Below are positions 33,150 to 43,174 of a stretch of DNA of 64,000 nt, in pieces (the stretch's first letter is position 1; each line of letters starts with the position of its first letter). Both the position numbers and the translations under genes were made by a program. The notes beneath the pieces are model-generated. The model was given only the letters and a program-made list of their open reading frames with translations. It was not told where the DNA came from and ran no database searches. This stretch comes from Vombatus ursinus (Eukaryota; Chordata; Mammalia; Diprotodontia; Vombatidae), in NCBI RefSeq assembly GCF_900497805.2, contig NW_020954616.1, positions 2,895,488 to 2,959,487 of the forward strand, given 5' to 3'.

Positions 33150-34075
33150 AAATTTTTTTGAAGATTTTTTATTAATTTTTAAAAAATTTTTAAAATTTAT
33201 TTTGATTTATCAATAATCACTTCCATATGCTTTTGAGTTTAAAATTTTTCTCCCCCTTCTTCCCCACCACCCTCCCCAAGACAGTGCACAATCTGATATA
33301 AGCTATACATTTACATTCATATTAAACATATTTTCACAGTAATGTTGTAAGTAAAAATTAAAACCAATAGGAAGAACTATCAGAAAGAGAAAACAAAACT
33401 CAACAGAAGAGAAAAAAAAAATAGCAATTCAACTTCCATAGTTCTTTCTTTGGATGTGGATAGCATTTTCCATCACAAGGCCTGTGGAGATGTCTTAGAT
33501 CTTTGTATTGCTTGGAAGGGTTAAGTTTATCAATATTAGTCATCACACAACATGGCTGTTATTGTGTACAATGTTCTCTTGGTTGTGCTCACTTCACTCA
33601 GCATCAGACCATACAAATCTTTCCAGGTTTTTCTGAAGTCAGCCTGTTCATCATTTCTTATAGCACAATAGTATTTCATCACATTCATATACCACAACTT
33701 GCTCAACCATTCCCCAATTGATGGCCATCTTCTCAGTTTCCAATTTTTTGCCACCACAAAAAGAGCTGCTATGAATATTTTTGTACATGTGGGTCCTTTT
33801 CACATTTGTATAATCTCTTTGGGATATAGCCCTAAAAGTGCTATTGCTGGGTCAAAGGGTATGCATATTTTTATAGCCCTTTGGGCATAGTTCCAAATTG
33901 CTCTCCAAAATGGTTGGACTATTTCACAACTCCACCAACAATGCATTAGTGTTCCAATTTTCCCACATCTTCTCCAACATTTATCATTTTCCTGTTTTGT
34001 CATGTTGGCCAATCTGATAGGTGTGATGTGGTACCTCAGAGTTGTTTTGATTTGCATTTCTCTTGATATCAAATT
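33150..34075 (-). mobile_element. L1 LINE, 5'-truncated
   Basis: Inverted L1 3' end. An A-rich tail (T on plus) starts near 33150, followed by the 3' UTR. The ORF2 C-terminus on the minus strand encodes VMKYYCAIRNDEQADFRK and EIVQPFWRAIWNYAQRA. The borders carry an imperfect ATCAAATT repeat. It is present only in unit B. Confidence 0.9.
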
Positions 34076-34374
34076 ATTATCAAAATAAGATGAGTAAGTA
34101 AATAGGAATAATTCTGGGCCCGTGTACCTACTTTCTTAACTCTATAAAATATTTTTAAGAATAAGTTATGTAACTTATGTATCATATTACATTATGTATA
34201 TGTATACACTAAAGGCATCCTTGATGAAGACATGGAAAGTGAGGGGTCAAGGTTTTGCTAAGGCTCTTTTACAGCAAACCATGTATTTATAGTCAGATAA
34301 TTTAGTCAAATAATTGACTAAAAGATACAAGATGCAACTGTGTTTCTAGGTTCCAACCCATTTTTCTAGCCTAA

Positions 34375-34835
34375 ATGGATATCAGAAATTGCTCTTCCTT
34401 CCCACACTCCAAAATCCAGCCAATTGGCCTTCTCTCTGCTTCTCTCACATTATACTCTAGCTCCATGCCTTTGCCCTGGTTGCCATATATGTCTATAGTG
34501 GAATCTCCTCTTACCTCTGCCTCTTCTTCGAAGACACAACTTGAGTATCATCTTCTTCATGAAGCCTTTTCTGATTCCTGCAATTGCTTGTGGTCTCCCT
34601 CTCAAACTAGTTTATATTTTTATAATAATTACCTTTACATTTATGATATATGTGTGTATATATTTTACATATGTGTGTACATATATATGTGTTTGTTGTT
34701 GTTGTTGGCCCCATTAGAATGTAAGCTTGTTGAAAGTAGAGATTGTTTCATCCTTTGTACTTATATCCCCTAGTGCTTAGTACATTGCTTGGCTCACATT
34801 AAACACTCAATAAATACTTAATAAAAACATTGAGG
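34375..34835 (+). repeat. L2 LINE 3' end
   Basis: L2 ORF2 end and 3' UTR with GAAGCCTTTTCTGATTCC, a TA/TG microsatellite near 34640-34700, AATGTAAGCTTGTTGAAAGT, and CTCAATAAATACTTAATAAA. Confidence 0.75.
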
Positions 34836-34839
34836 TATC

Positions 34840-36040
34840 TAATTATAAGATAGAGGTCCAAACCCTAAAAAGCTTTACTATCAACTTTTAGGTTACTTTC
34901 TTCCTCAGACCCCAGCTCCACTGACCAGGTTCTGCTCCAGGAGGGAAAAAAGGCCTACTTATGTACCTGGTTTGATATAGCAGCCAAAAAAAAGCTATGT
35001 AACTCTGAATTAATTACATGATTAATTAATTTGTTGACTTAAAAAAAACTGATTTGGTACAGAAAACTGTCATTTCAAAGTATCTTTTCCAAAAGAGCAT
35101 CTTGCATGCGTGTCTCAAGATCATAGCTGATTCTTTGAAAATTCAATAACAGAGATATGTTTGTTTGCTCACTGCTTATTAACATCAGGTGAAATATGAA
35201 CAACTTGAGATGGATGATCACCAAAGGACTTTACGCTATCATAGAAGATATACAAGATGAAATCCAAATGAAGGAGGAATTCATTATAAATACTGATGTT
35301 TTCCAGATACTCCTATTTTTGGGTGATATTCTGTTTATTGTATCAAGGTTGAATTATTGTAGAGTTTTCTAAATAAGAGACATAATCATTCAAAGAGTTC
35401 AATGTAACTAGACACATTATTAAAAACCAAGTGGATGAAGAATGCTTGCTGTCTAGATTATGACATGCAGTTACATGGGCCAGATTTATGGGTAGTCCAT
35501 CCGACTATACATTAGTAAGGACAGTAGGTATTCTTCATCCACTGAAGACTGACAATAAACTGGGTCCAGAATAGAATAGGAGGAGGAGAACAGGCTGGTT
35601 TACCTCAGGGATATTGTACCATGCTTTTATTGATTGACAAGTTTCTTCCTGAAACAAATCCCCCATTTTTTTTATAATATCAGTAAGCTTCTAATCAGAA
35701 TACAAGGCTATAAGTCTCTGAAGAATTAAATCTGTGGCTCATCCAAAAACAAATGGAGAGGAGTATGATGGACAGGAGTAGTCCATAACTAACAAATGCA
35801 CAGGAGTGCTTACAGAAAGATTGCCATGCCTGGCACAAAGTAAGTGCTTAATTAATGTTTTTTTTCTTCCTTCTTTCATCAAAGAGATAGATGGTCACTC
35901 AATGAGAGTAAACCACTTTGGGTTGTAGTGATATCTGTGCATTGTTATAAATCTTGAAGAAGAAAGCCCTGACTTGTTAGATATATTTCATCTTTCTTGG
36001 AGGATTATCTTTCCTCTTAACACTACCTGCCCACCACCCT
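34840..36040. other. Unrecognised sequence
   Basis: No gene or catalogued repeat is recognised. The stretch 35180-35620 has mixed complexity and could be a degraded coding element, but no motif is readable. Confidence 0.35.
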
Positions 36041-36044
36041 GTTA

Positions 36045-36790
36045 ATATAGAGGTTAACAGCATCCTCCTCATCCCTCGGGCTCACAATCAAGGAGTCACT
36101 CCTCACTATCTCTCACCCCCCATATTCCAGCCATTTTCAAGGCCTGCTGATTTCATCTTTGCAACATCTCCCAAATACACCCCCTTCTCTCCACTGACAC
36201 TACCATCACTCTAGTGCAGGCCCTCATCACCTCACACATAGATTACTGCAATAGCTTACTGGTGGGTCTGCCTGCCTCAAGTCACTGCCCACTGCAATCC
36301 ATTCTCCATTCAGTCACTAAAGTGATTTCCCTAAAACACAGGTCTAACCATGTCACTCCCCTACTAAATAAACTCTAGTGGCTTCCTATTGCCTCTAGGA
36401 GCAAATATAAAATGCTCTATTTGGCATTCAAAGCCTTTCATAACCTAGCCCCCTCCTAATATTTCAGTTTTCTTATAACTCATTCCCCAATACATATTCT
36501 TAAATCCATTTACACTGGTCTCCTGGATGCTCCACGAACAAGACATTCCATCTCTTGGATCAGGTATTTTCTGTCCCATGTCTAAAATGTTCTTCTTCCT
36601 CTGCTCTGACTACTGACAGCCCTGACTTCCTTTAAGTCCCAACTAAAATCTGACTTTCTATAGGAAGCTTTCCCCAACCCTTCAATTCCAATGCTTTCTC
36701 TCTTTTAATTATTTCCTTTTTATCCTATATATAGCTTGCTTTGTATGTATTTGTTTGCATGTTGCCTTCTCATTTAGATTCAGGAAATTT
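36045..36790 (+). repeat. L2 LINE, ORF2 C-terminal part and 3' UTR
   Basis: Well preserved order: GCAGGCCCTCATCACCTCAC, TTACTGCAATAGCTTACTGG, GTGGGTCTGCCTGCCTCAAG, CTCTAGTGGCTTCCTATTGC, GCTCCACGAACAAGACATTC, and TTATCCTATATATAGCTTGC. The terminal block is cut off before the SNRPD2-L1 chimera. Confidence 0.85.
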
Positions 36791-36827
36791 AGAGTCATTG
36801 GAGGAGCTTTTATTTATTTTATTTATT

Positions 36828-37076
36828 TATAGGTAGTGTGCAGGGACAACGGAACCAGAGCGCAGAGGCAGTCGTGGCGCGAGGAAGGCAAGACTGCAAA
36901 GGACCCAGAGGCCACCGCCACCGTGAGTCTCCTAAACAAGCCCAAGAGTGAGATGACCTCTGAGGAGCTGCAGAAGCGGGAAGAGGAGTAGTTCAACACC
37001 GGGCCCCTGTCGGTGCTCACCCAGTCGGTGAAGAACAACACCCAAGTTCTTATCAATTGACGAAACAACAAGAAAC
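36828..37076 (+). pseudogene. SNRPD2: SNRPD2 (SmD2) pseudogene fragment, 5' part
   Basis: Sense copy of the 5' UTR and first third of SNRPD2, the Sm D2 protein of spliceosomal snRNP cores. It encodes VSLLNKPKSEMTSEELQK, then a stop, then [21 protein letters not shown] is GTG, and an acidic codon before FNTG is TAG. Both lesions also occur in the copy at 38424-38982. It starts with TATAGGTAGT, part of the L1 target-site sequence that flanks the other copy, so it is not an independent mRNA insertion. It ends abruptly at CAAGAAAC and joins inverted L1 sequence. An AAATAAA-rich stretch lies on its outer side. Confidence 0.9.
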
Positions 37077-37335
37077 AATATTGTTATTACTGTTTACAAC
37101 GTTCTCTTGGTTCTGTTCATTTCATTTTTCATTATTTTGCGCAAATCTTTCCATGTTTTTCTAAAATCATTAAGCTCATCATTACTTATAGCACAGTAGT
37201 ATTCCATCTCAATCATATACCACAACTTGTTCAGCCATTCCCCAATCGATGGACATCCCTACAATTTCCAGTTCTTTGCCACCACAAAGGGAGCTGTTAT
37301 AAACGTTTTGGAACATATAGGTTCTTTTATTGTGG
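37077..37335 (-). mobile_element. L1 fragment joined to the SNRPD2 piece
   Basis: Inverted ORF2 C-terminus and 3' UTR start. On the minus strand it matches 39050-39297 almost base for base, including the subfamily-specific GATGAGCTTAATGATTTTAG and GAAAAATGAAATGAACAGAA, which the other L1s in the window lack. Confidence 0.85.
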
Positions 37336-37490
37336 GCCCAATTTGTTGTCAATTTACAGTGTCTTGTAATAATTTTGATAGTTAAGAAACAAGTCAGTGA
37401 TTTGATTGCATAAAATAACTAAATCAGGAATGACTTCCACATTAGTAACTAGCTATTTATTTCCTGTCTTTTAAAAACATAATCAATTAG

Positions 37491-37553
37491 GGCAGCTGGG
37501 TGGCATAGTGGATAGAGCACTGGCCCTGGAGTCAGGAGGACCTAAGTTCAAAA
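37491..37553 (+). mobile_element. tRNA-derived SINE, 5' part
   Basis: GGGCAGCTGGGTGGCATAGT, GGATAGAGCACTGGCCCTGG, AGTCAGGAGGACCTAAGTTC. It stops at the B box. No 3' half follows. Confidence 0.85.
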
Positions 37554-38102
37554 ACTCAGGAAACTCCAAGGACTTACAGTAGTCCACAAAGAGATGCATA
37601 AATGAACAAAGTTCCATATGAAACACTCATATAGCCCATCATATTCCCCCAAAGGGACTTAAACTTGGTGATATCCTAAGGGCAACATCCTAGTGTTCCA
37701 GGGAAATCCTTCCCTATAGGCCCTTACAAATTCTTAGTGTCACACTTTAATGGAGACTCTGCTCTGTTAGGTAAATATATTTTGAAGAGTGCTGAGTAAC
37801 CAATCACCTTCCCATCAGAAATGAAATATCGTAGCTCTGCAAGAAGAAAATGGCACAGAAACTAGGTAGATGGATCATCCTCTACTTTGTCTGAAGAACA
37901 TATTGCAACAGGAAATAGCCTTTACTCTTTAGAAGGTCGGTTCCCTAGCTCCCCGTATGTTCAAATTAGAAACTCTCTAATTTAGGTTAAAGGACAAACA
38001 CATACCTGCATTTGCTATGCAGTCTTTTTTTTCAAAATTAAAAAATGTTGTGAATTTAAAAATACATTTTAGATCTTTATTATTTACAATTTGCTTTTGT
38101 TT
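37554..38102. other. Unrecognised sequence
   Basis: It follows the truncated SINE directly, from AACTCAGGAAACTCCAAGGA on. No gene or known repeat is recognised. Confidence 0.35.
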
Positions 38103-38423
38103 AAAAGTATACAATAAGATAAATGGTCAAAGGATACGAACAGGCAGTTTTCTGATGAAGAAATCCAAGCAACTTAGTCATAAGAAAAAATTCTCTGGAT
38201 CATTATTGGTCCAAAGAAATGCAAATTAAAACAACCTTGAGATATCATTTTATACTTATTAGATTGGCTAAAATGATAGAAGGGGAGAGTGACCAGTGTT
38301 GGAGGGGATGTGGAAAAAATGGGCCACTAATTCATTGTTGGTGGAATTGTAAAATGATCCAACCATTTTAGAGAGCAATTTGGAATTATACCCAAAGGGT
38401 TGTTAAACTACCTATACTCTTTG

Positions 38424-38982
38424 TTTTTGTTTTTGTTTTTTAAACAGCAAGGTTTTATTCACAAAAGGTAAAACTAGTGGACCCCTCAGCCTTATTGGGC
38501 TGAACCAAGTGTGGGGGTGGGAAGGGGAGGTTTTGGCTCCGCTACTTGCCAGCAATGAGTGGATTCCTGAGGACAACGATGACTGAATCCCCCCTCAGGA
38601 ACATTTTGGAAATGTAACGATCTTTGTTCACTGGCTTTGACTTTTCTTGCCTTTGCCACTTTTGGGTACCTCCGTCCACATCTCCTACACGTTCTCCAAG
38701 ACCATGTTGCAGTGCCTGTCAAAGGCCTTCACTCCTCCCAGAAGTTTCTTGTTGTTTCGGCAATTGATAAGAACTTGGGTGTTGTTCTTCAACGACTGGG
38801 TGAGCACCGACAGGGGCCCGGTGTTGAACTACTCCTCTTCCCGCTTCTGCAGCTCCTCAGAGGTCGTCTCATTCTTGGGCTTGTTTAGGAGACTCACGGT
38901 GGCGGTGGCCTCTGGGTCCTTTGCAGTCTTGCCTTCCTCGCGCCACGACTGCCTCTGCGCTCTGGTTCCGTTGTCCCTGCCC
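38424..38982 (-). pseudogene. SNRPD2: SNRPD2 (SmD2) processed pseudogene, nested in L1
   Basis: An intronless copy of the whole SNRPD2 mRNA: 5' UTR, CDS equivalent (38897 down to 38542) and 3' UTR with AATAAA (38454-38459), then an A-rich tail. It is flanked by a perfect 17-bp duplication ACTACCTATACTCTTTG (38407-38423 and 38983-38999). Readable pieces include [35 protein letters not shown] and [17 protein letters not shown]. Lesions are ATG to GTG, TAG before [11 protein letters not shown] in place of Lys in ENVKEMW, and a one-base loss in the lysine run KGKKKSK. SmD2 is 118 residues, and the copy spans all of it. It is not coding. Confidence 0.95.
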
Positions 38983-39424
38983 ACTACCTATACTCTTTGA
39001 CCCAGCAATACCATTACTTGGTATATTTCTAAAGACAATTAGGGGAAAAGGAAAAGAACCTATATGCTCCAAAATGTTTATAACAGCTCACTTTGTGGTG
39101 TCAAAGAACTGGAAATTGCAGGGATGTCCATCGATTGGGGAATGGCTGAACAAGTTGTGGTATATGATGGTGATGGAATACTACTGTGCTATAAGTAATG
39201 ATGAGCTTAATGATTTTAGAAAAACGTGGAAAGACTTGCTCAAAATAATGAAAAATGAAATGAACAGAACCAAGAGAACGTTGTAAACGGTAACAACAAT
39301 ACTGTTTTAAGAACAATTTTGAGCAAATAAGCTATTTTGATTATTGTAAATACCCAAATTAACCATGAGAGACATATGAAGAAAGATGCTTTCTGCATAG
39401 AAAGAACTGATAAATCAAAGAATA

Positions 39425-39428
<4 letters not shown>

Positions 39429-39458
<30 letters not shown>
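39429..39458 (+). repeat. (GT)n microsatellite
   Basis: About fifteen GT units in the L1 3' UTR. Confidence 0.95.
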
Positions 39459-39460
<2 letters not shown>

Positions 39461-40559
39461 CTATCTGTATCTAATAGTAGCCATCTCGGTGGGATGGGGG
39501 AGTAGGGAAGAAAAAAAAGAAATTTACATGATAATTTTGTTGTGTATTTGAAAGGAAGAGCAAGTTGTGTTAGTGGATTTGCAGTTGTATGTCCAATTCT
39601 ATTTTTTATTATACTATTTTATGGAAATGCTTGTTTTATTCCATAAATTAATAGTGAAATAAAAAAAACCTTTAAAAAAGTATACAATAAGTCTAATTTG
39701 TAATTGATAAAACTGTCCTGCTTGTCTGTGCCTCTTTGTGAGACACAGAATTCTGAATATGCAAATGAAGCCTTTCTTCTGAATATGCAAATGAAGCAAA
39801 CAAAAAATAATTTCTCAGTTTGATTATGTCCAAAACCATTTGTCTTATTCTGTGTCCTGGGTTTAATATCTCTCTCAAGAAGTGGATAGAATGCTGTGTC
39901 ATCAGGCCTTTGAAATTGTGGTTGGTTGTTCCCATGATCAGAGTTTTCAAATCTTTCTTTGTTGATATTGTATATGTACTTCTCTTGATTCTGCTTACTT
40001 CATTCTTCCCACATTTTCCCAAGTGTCTCTGAAATTATCCATTTCATCATTTCTTAAAGTGTAATAATATCATATTATATTCACATATCATAATTTACCT
40101 AGTACCCCCTCAGTTTCCAGTTCTTTGCTACTACAAAAACATATGTGTATGCATGTGTATATGTATATGTGTATATGTATAATATATATTTCTGTGTGTA
40201 CATGTGTTATACATAAAATGTATATATAGCATATAAGATAAATATTTTATAAAATATATGACTTATGTATAAACATATGTCTTTCATATGTGGTCATTTT
40301 CCTTTTTCTATAATCTCTTTCAGTTGTAGGTCTAGTAATGGTATAGCTGAGTAAGACAGTATGCAGTTTAGTGATTGCCTGGGCCTTGTGGCAAATTGTT
40401 TTCCAGAATTGCTGGACTAAGTCACAGTTCCATGAAGAGTGCATTAGTGTGCATTTTTTCCCATATTCTCTTCAACAATGGCCCTTTCTTTTTTATTTTT
40501 TTGATCAACTGCTAATCTGATAGGTATGAAGTGTGATCTTGGAATTATTTTAATTTGTA

Positions 40560-40690
40560 GATGAATGTCATGGCATACTATTGCACCTTAAGAAATGATA
40601 ACATTCTCAGATAAACTTTGGAAGACCTCCATGAACTGATACATAGTGAATTAAGCAGAACCAAGAGAATAATTTCTATAAAAAGAAAAA
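40560..40690 (+). mobile_element. Short sense L1 piece within an inverted L1
   Basis: ATGAATGTCATGGCATACTA and TGAACTGATACATAGTGAAT followed by AAGCAGAACCAAGAGAA are the ORF2 end in plus orientation, opposite to the surrounding copy. It overlaps in content with the inverted 3' end at 39900-40130. Confidence 0.6.
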
Positions 40691-41581
40691 TATTACAAAG
40701 AAAAAAATGAAAGACTTGATTTCTATAATTATTAGTGTTTTGGAGTATTTTTCATGTTTATTGCTTTTTTTAAAAACTTCCTTTTCATAATCTTTGACAA
40801 CATATTGAGGAATGACTCTTATTTCTTCTACATTTGAATCAGTTCTTTATATATCTTAGGCATTAAACCTTTATCAAAGGAAGACATTTCTTCATTTAAA
40901 AGTAACCCTTATAACTTTAACTTGATTGATTTTGTCCTTTTCATGCAAATGACTTTAAATTTTATATAATAAAATTTTATTGTAAAATTTTATAAAATAA
41001 AAATTTTATTATAAAATTATATAATAAATTTTTTTCTTTTGTGATTCTCTTCTTCCTTATTTGGTCATAAAATATTTTCCTATCCATAGATCCAAAAGAC
41101 ATATTTTTCCCCTTAGTCCTCTAATTTGTTAATGATCTGGCCACTTATGTATAAACCATGTATACTTTAGGAACCTCTTTGGTTATACAGGGTGAAATAT
41201 TGGTCTTTACCTAGTTTTTGCCAGACTGCTTTCCAGTTTTCTTAGCAATTTTTGAAACAGTGAGTCCTCATCTCAGGAGCCGGGATCTTTGAGTTTATAG
41301 AGTAAATTACCATGTTTGTTTGCTTCTGTATATTATATCCCTAATCTATTCCACTGACTTCTCTATTATTTCAACTAGTAGTAAATCTTTTTTTTTCATG
41401 CTTTATAGTATATTTAGAAAATTGAAACTTTTAGGTTGTCCTGTATTCTACTTTTTTTTCATTATTTCCCTTTAGGTTAATGACTTTTGAATGTCAATTA
41501 ATTTTATTATTATATTTTTAGCTCCACAGGGTAAAATAACAGTTTAGGTTGTATTATCATTTTTATTATAGCGGTATATTT

Positions 41582-41836
41582 GCTGTTATTAAATGATTTT
41601 CCAGTTGTGTCCAACTCTCCATGATCCCTGGGAGGTTTTCTTGGCAAAGATATTGGAGTGGTTTTCCATTTCTTCCTCCAGCTTATTTTACAGATGAGGA
41701 ACTGAGGCAAACAGGGTTAAGTGACTTGACCAGGGACACACAGTCATTAAGTGTCTGAGGCAAGATTTGAACTCAGGAAGATGAGTCTTTCTGACTCCAG
41801 GCCCGGCACTCTACCCATTGTGTCACCTCACTGCCC
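41582..41836 (-). mobile_element. tRNA-derived SINE with RTE/BovB-like tail
   Basis: Inverted: CCAGTTGTGTCCAACTCTCC, GGAGTGGTTTTCCATTTCTT, TTTGAACTCAGGAAGATG, and a head near TGTCACCTCACTGCCC. The flanks ATAGCGGTAT and ATAGCAGCAT may be the target-site duplication. Confidence 0.88.
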
Positions 41837-42275
41837 ATAGCAGCATGTACTAACATGGAATATTTTTTTTCCAATTATTTAAGTTTGCATTTATTTCTGT
41901 ATAGGTAGCTTTGTGGTTTTGTTCATTTAGTTTTCATGTGTGTCTTCTTAAATAGACCTTAAATTACTTTATCCGTTATGTGATTAGTTTGAATGAGTTT
42001 TCCTTTTCAATCTCTTCCTGATGGGTATTTTGGTAATTTATAGAAATGATGATTTTTTCTATGGATTTATTTTATATCCTACTATATTTATATCCTACTA
42101 TACTTTGTTCATTGTCTCAATTAGTTTCAGTTGACACTTTAGGTTTCTCTGAACAGGCTATCGTTCTATTTGAAAAAAAGATGAAAATTTTGTTTCTTTG
42201 TTGCTTATGTTTACTGCTTTGTTTTCTGTTTCTTCTCTTATTGCTCTGTAGGTAGAAAAGGACTATGTTAAAGAG

Positions 42276-42524
42276 CAGGGGCAGCTAGGTGCTGCAGTGG
42301 ATAAGCACCCAGATCTGGAGTCAAGAAGACCTGAGTTCAAATCCAGTCTCAAACATTTATTAGCTTTGTGACCCTAAGCGATTCACTTACTCCTATTTGC
42401 CTCAGTTTCCTCAACTGTAAAATGAGCTGGAGAAGGAAATGGCAACAACTCCAGTACCTTTGCCAAGAAAACCCCAAATACAGTCATAAAGAGTCAGACA
42501 TGACTGAAAAGACTGAACAACAAC
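42276..42524 (+). mobile_element. tRNA-derived SINE with RTE/BovB-like tail, with TSD
   Basis: GGGGCAGCTAGGTGCTGCAG head, GAGTTCAAATCCAGTCTC B box, GAGAAGGAAATGGCAACAAC, AGTCATAAAGAGTCAGACAT, and AACAACA end. It is flanked by a perfect 11-bp duplication ATGTTAAAGAG (42265-42275 and 42525-42535). Confidence 0.93.
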
Positions 42525-43174
42525 ATGTTAAAGAGTAATGGTGATAAGGGGCATCTTCACTTTACTCCTGATCTTATTCAAAAGGCCTCCATATTTTCCT
42601 TTAGATATAATGATTGCTCTTGGTTGTATATAGATACTATTTACCATATCTAGGAAAAAATCTATTTATTCCTATACTCCCTAGGAGTTTTTAAAAGAAG
42701 TGGATGTTGCATTTTTGTCAAAAACATTTTCAGTGTCGATTGATATAATCACATGGTTTATTAATTTTGTCATTAATATCTTCTATTATGCTTCTGGTTT
42801 TCCTTATATTGAACCAACCCTGAGTTCCTGGTAAAAATCCAAGCTCATCATAGTCAATAATATTTTAAATATGTTGTTTTAGCCTATTTGCTAGTATTTT
42901 AATTTTATCTCTTTTCTTTTTTCTCTCCTTGTTTAGGTATCAAGACCATATGTGTATCATAGAAAGATTTTGGAAGAGTTCCTTCTTTTTGTATTTTTAG
43001 AAATAGTTCTTGCCATATGTTCTTTAGCATATCTTTCAGTGCCTGAGTTGCCTCTTTTTATGGAGCTAACACTGGCCAGGAAAATCTTCCTTCTTTAACT
43101 GACTAGAATACTAAATTCTGGAACCATATTGCCTAGGGATTTTAAAATTCATCTTTCACTATACACTATATAAT

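Larger units (their letters stand above)
25300..34310. repeat. Segmental duplication unit B (OR10X-like gene plus flanks)
   Basis: Tandem partner of 430-11200 in the same orientation. It retains the same order of receptor, MIR and L2 relics. It lacks the unit A SINEs and has a private L1 at 33150-34075. Proteins from the two units are about three quarters identical by my hand alignment. Non-repeat flank is still alignable but gapped, so the duplication is old. Confidence 0.8.
38119..39675 (+). mobile_element. L1 LINE, 5'-truncated, with TSD and a nested retrocopy
   Basis: It is flanked by a perfect 16-bp duplication AAAAGTATACAATAAG (38103-38118 and 39676-39691). The sense ORF2 end is interrupted at 38407-38999 by a processed SNRPD2 copy. 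It then continues with ACCCAGCAATACCATTACTT and the C-terminus (LRGCP-like LQGCPSIGEWLNKLWY, MEYYCAISNDELNDFRK). The 3' UTR contains a GT microsatellite and ends AATAAAAAAAA. Confidence 0.92.
39830..43050 (-). mobile_element. L1 LINE, long diverged inverted copy
   Basis: It reads as inverted L1 from the ORF2 end back into the reverse-transcriptase region. Landmarks are CCCTCAGTTTCCAGTTCTTT, CTGATAGGTATGAAGTG, TTAAACCTTTATCAAAG, CCACTGACTTCTCTATTATT, GACACTTTAGGTTTCTCTGA, and TTGCTAGTATTTTAATTTTA. Two SINEs are inserted (41582 and 42276). A short sense L1 piece lies at about 40560-40690, and an AT-rich microsatellite at 40140-40300. It is older than the other L1 copies. Confidence 0.75.

Noticed and set aside
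34375-34773. Plus-strand frame of 132 residues
   Set aside because: Lies wholly in an L2 3' end and a TA/TG microsatellite.
36823-37071. Minus-strand frame of 82 residues
   Set aside because: Antisense of the SNRPD2 fragment; the true relationship is on the plus strand.
38637-39286. Plus-strand frames spanning 38637-39286 as a fusion gene
   Set aside because: They join antisense SNRPD2 with L1 ORF2 across a target-site duplication; a chance read-through of nested insertions.
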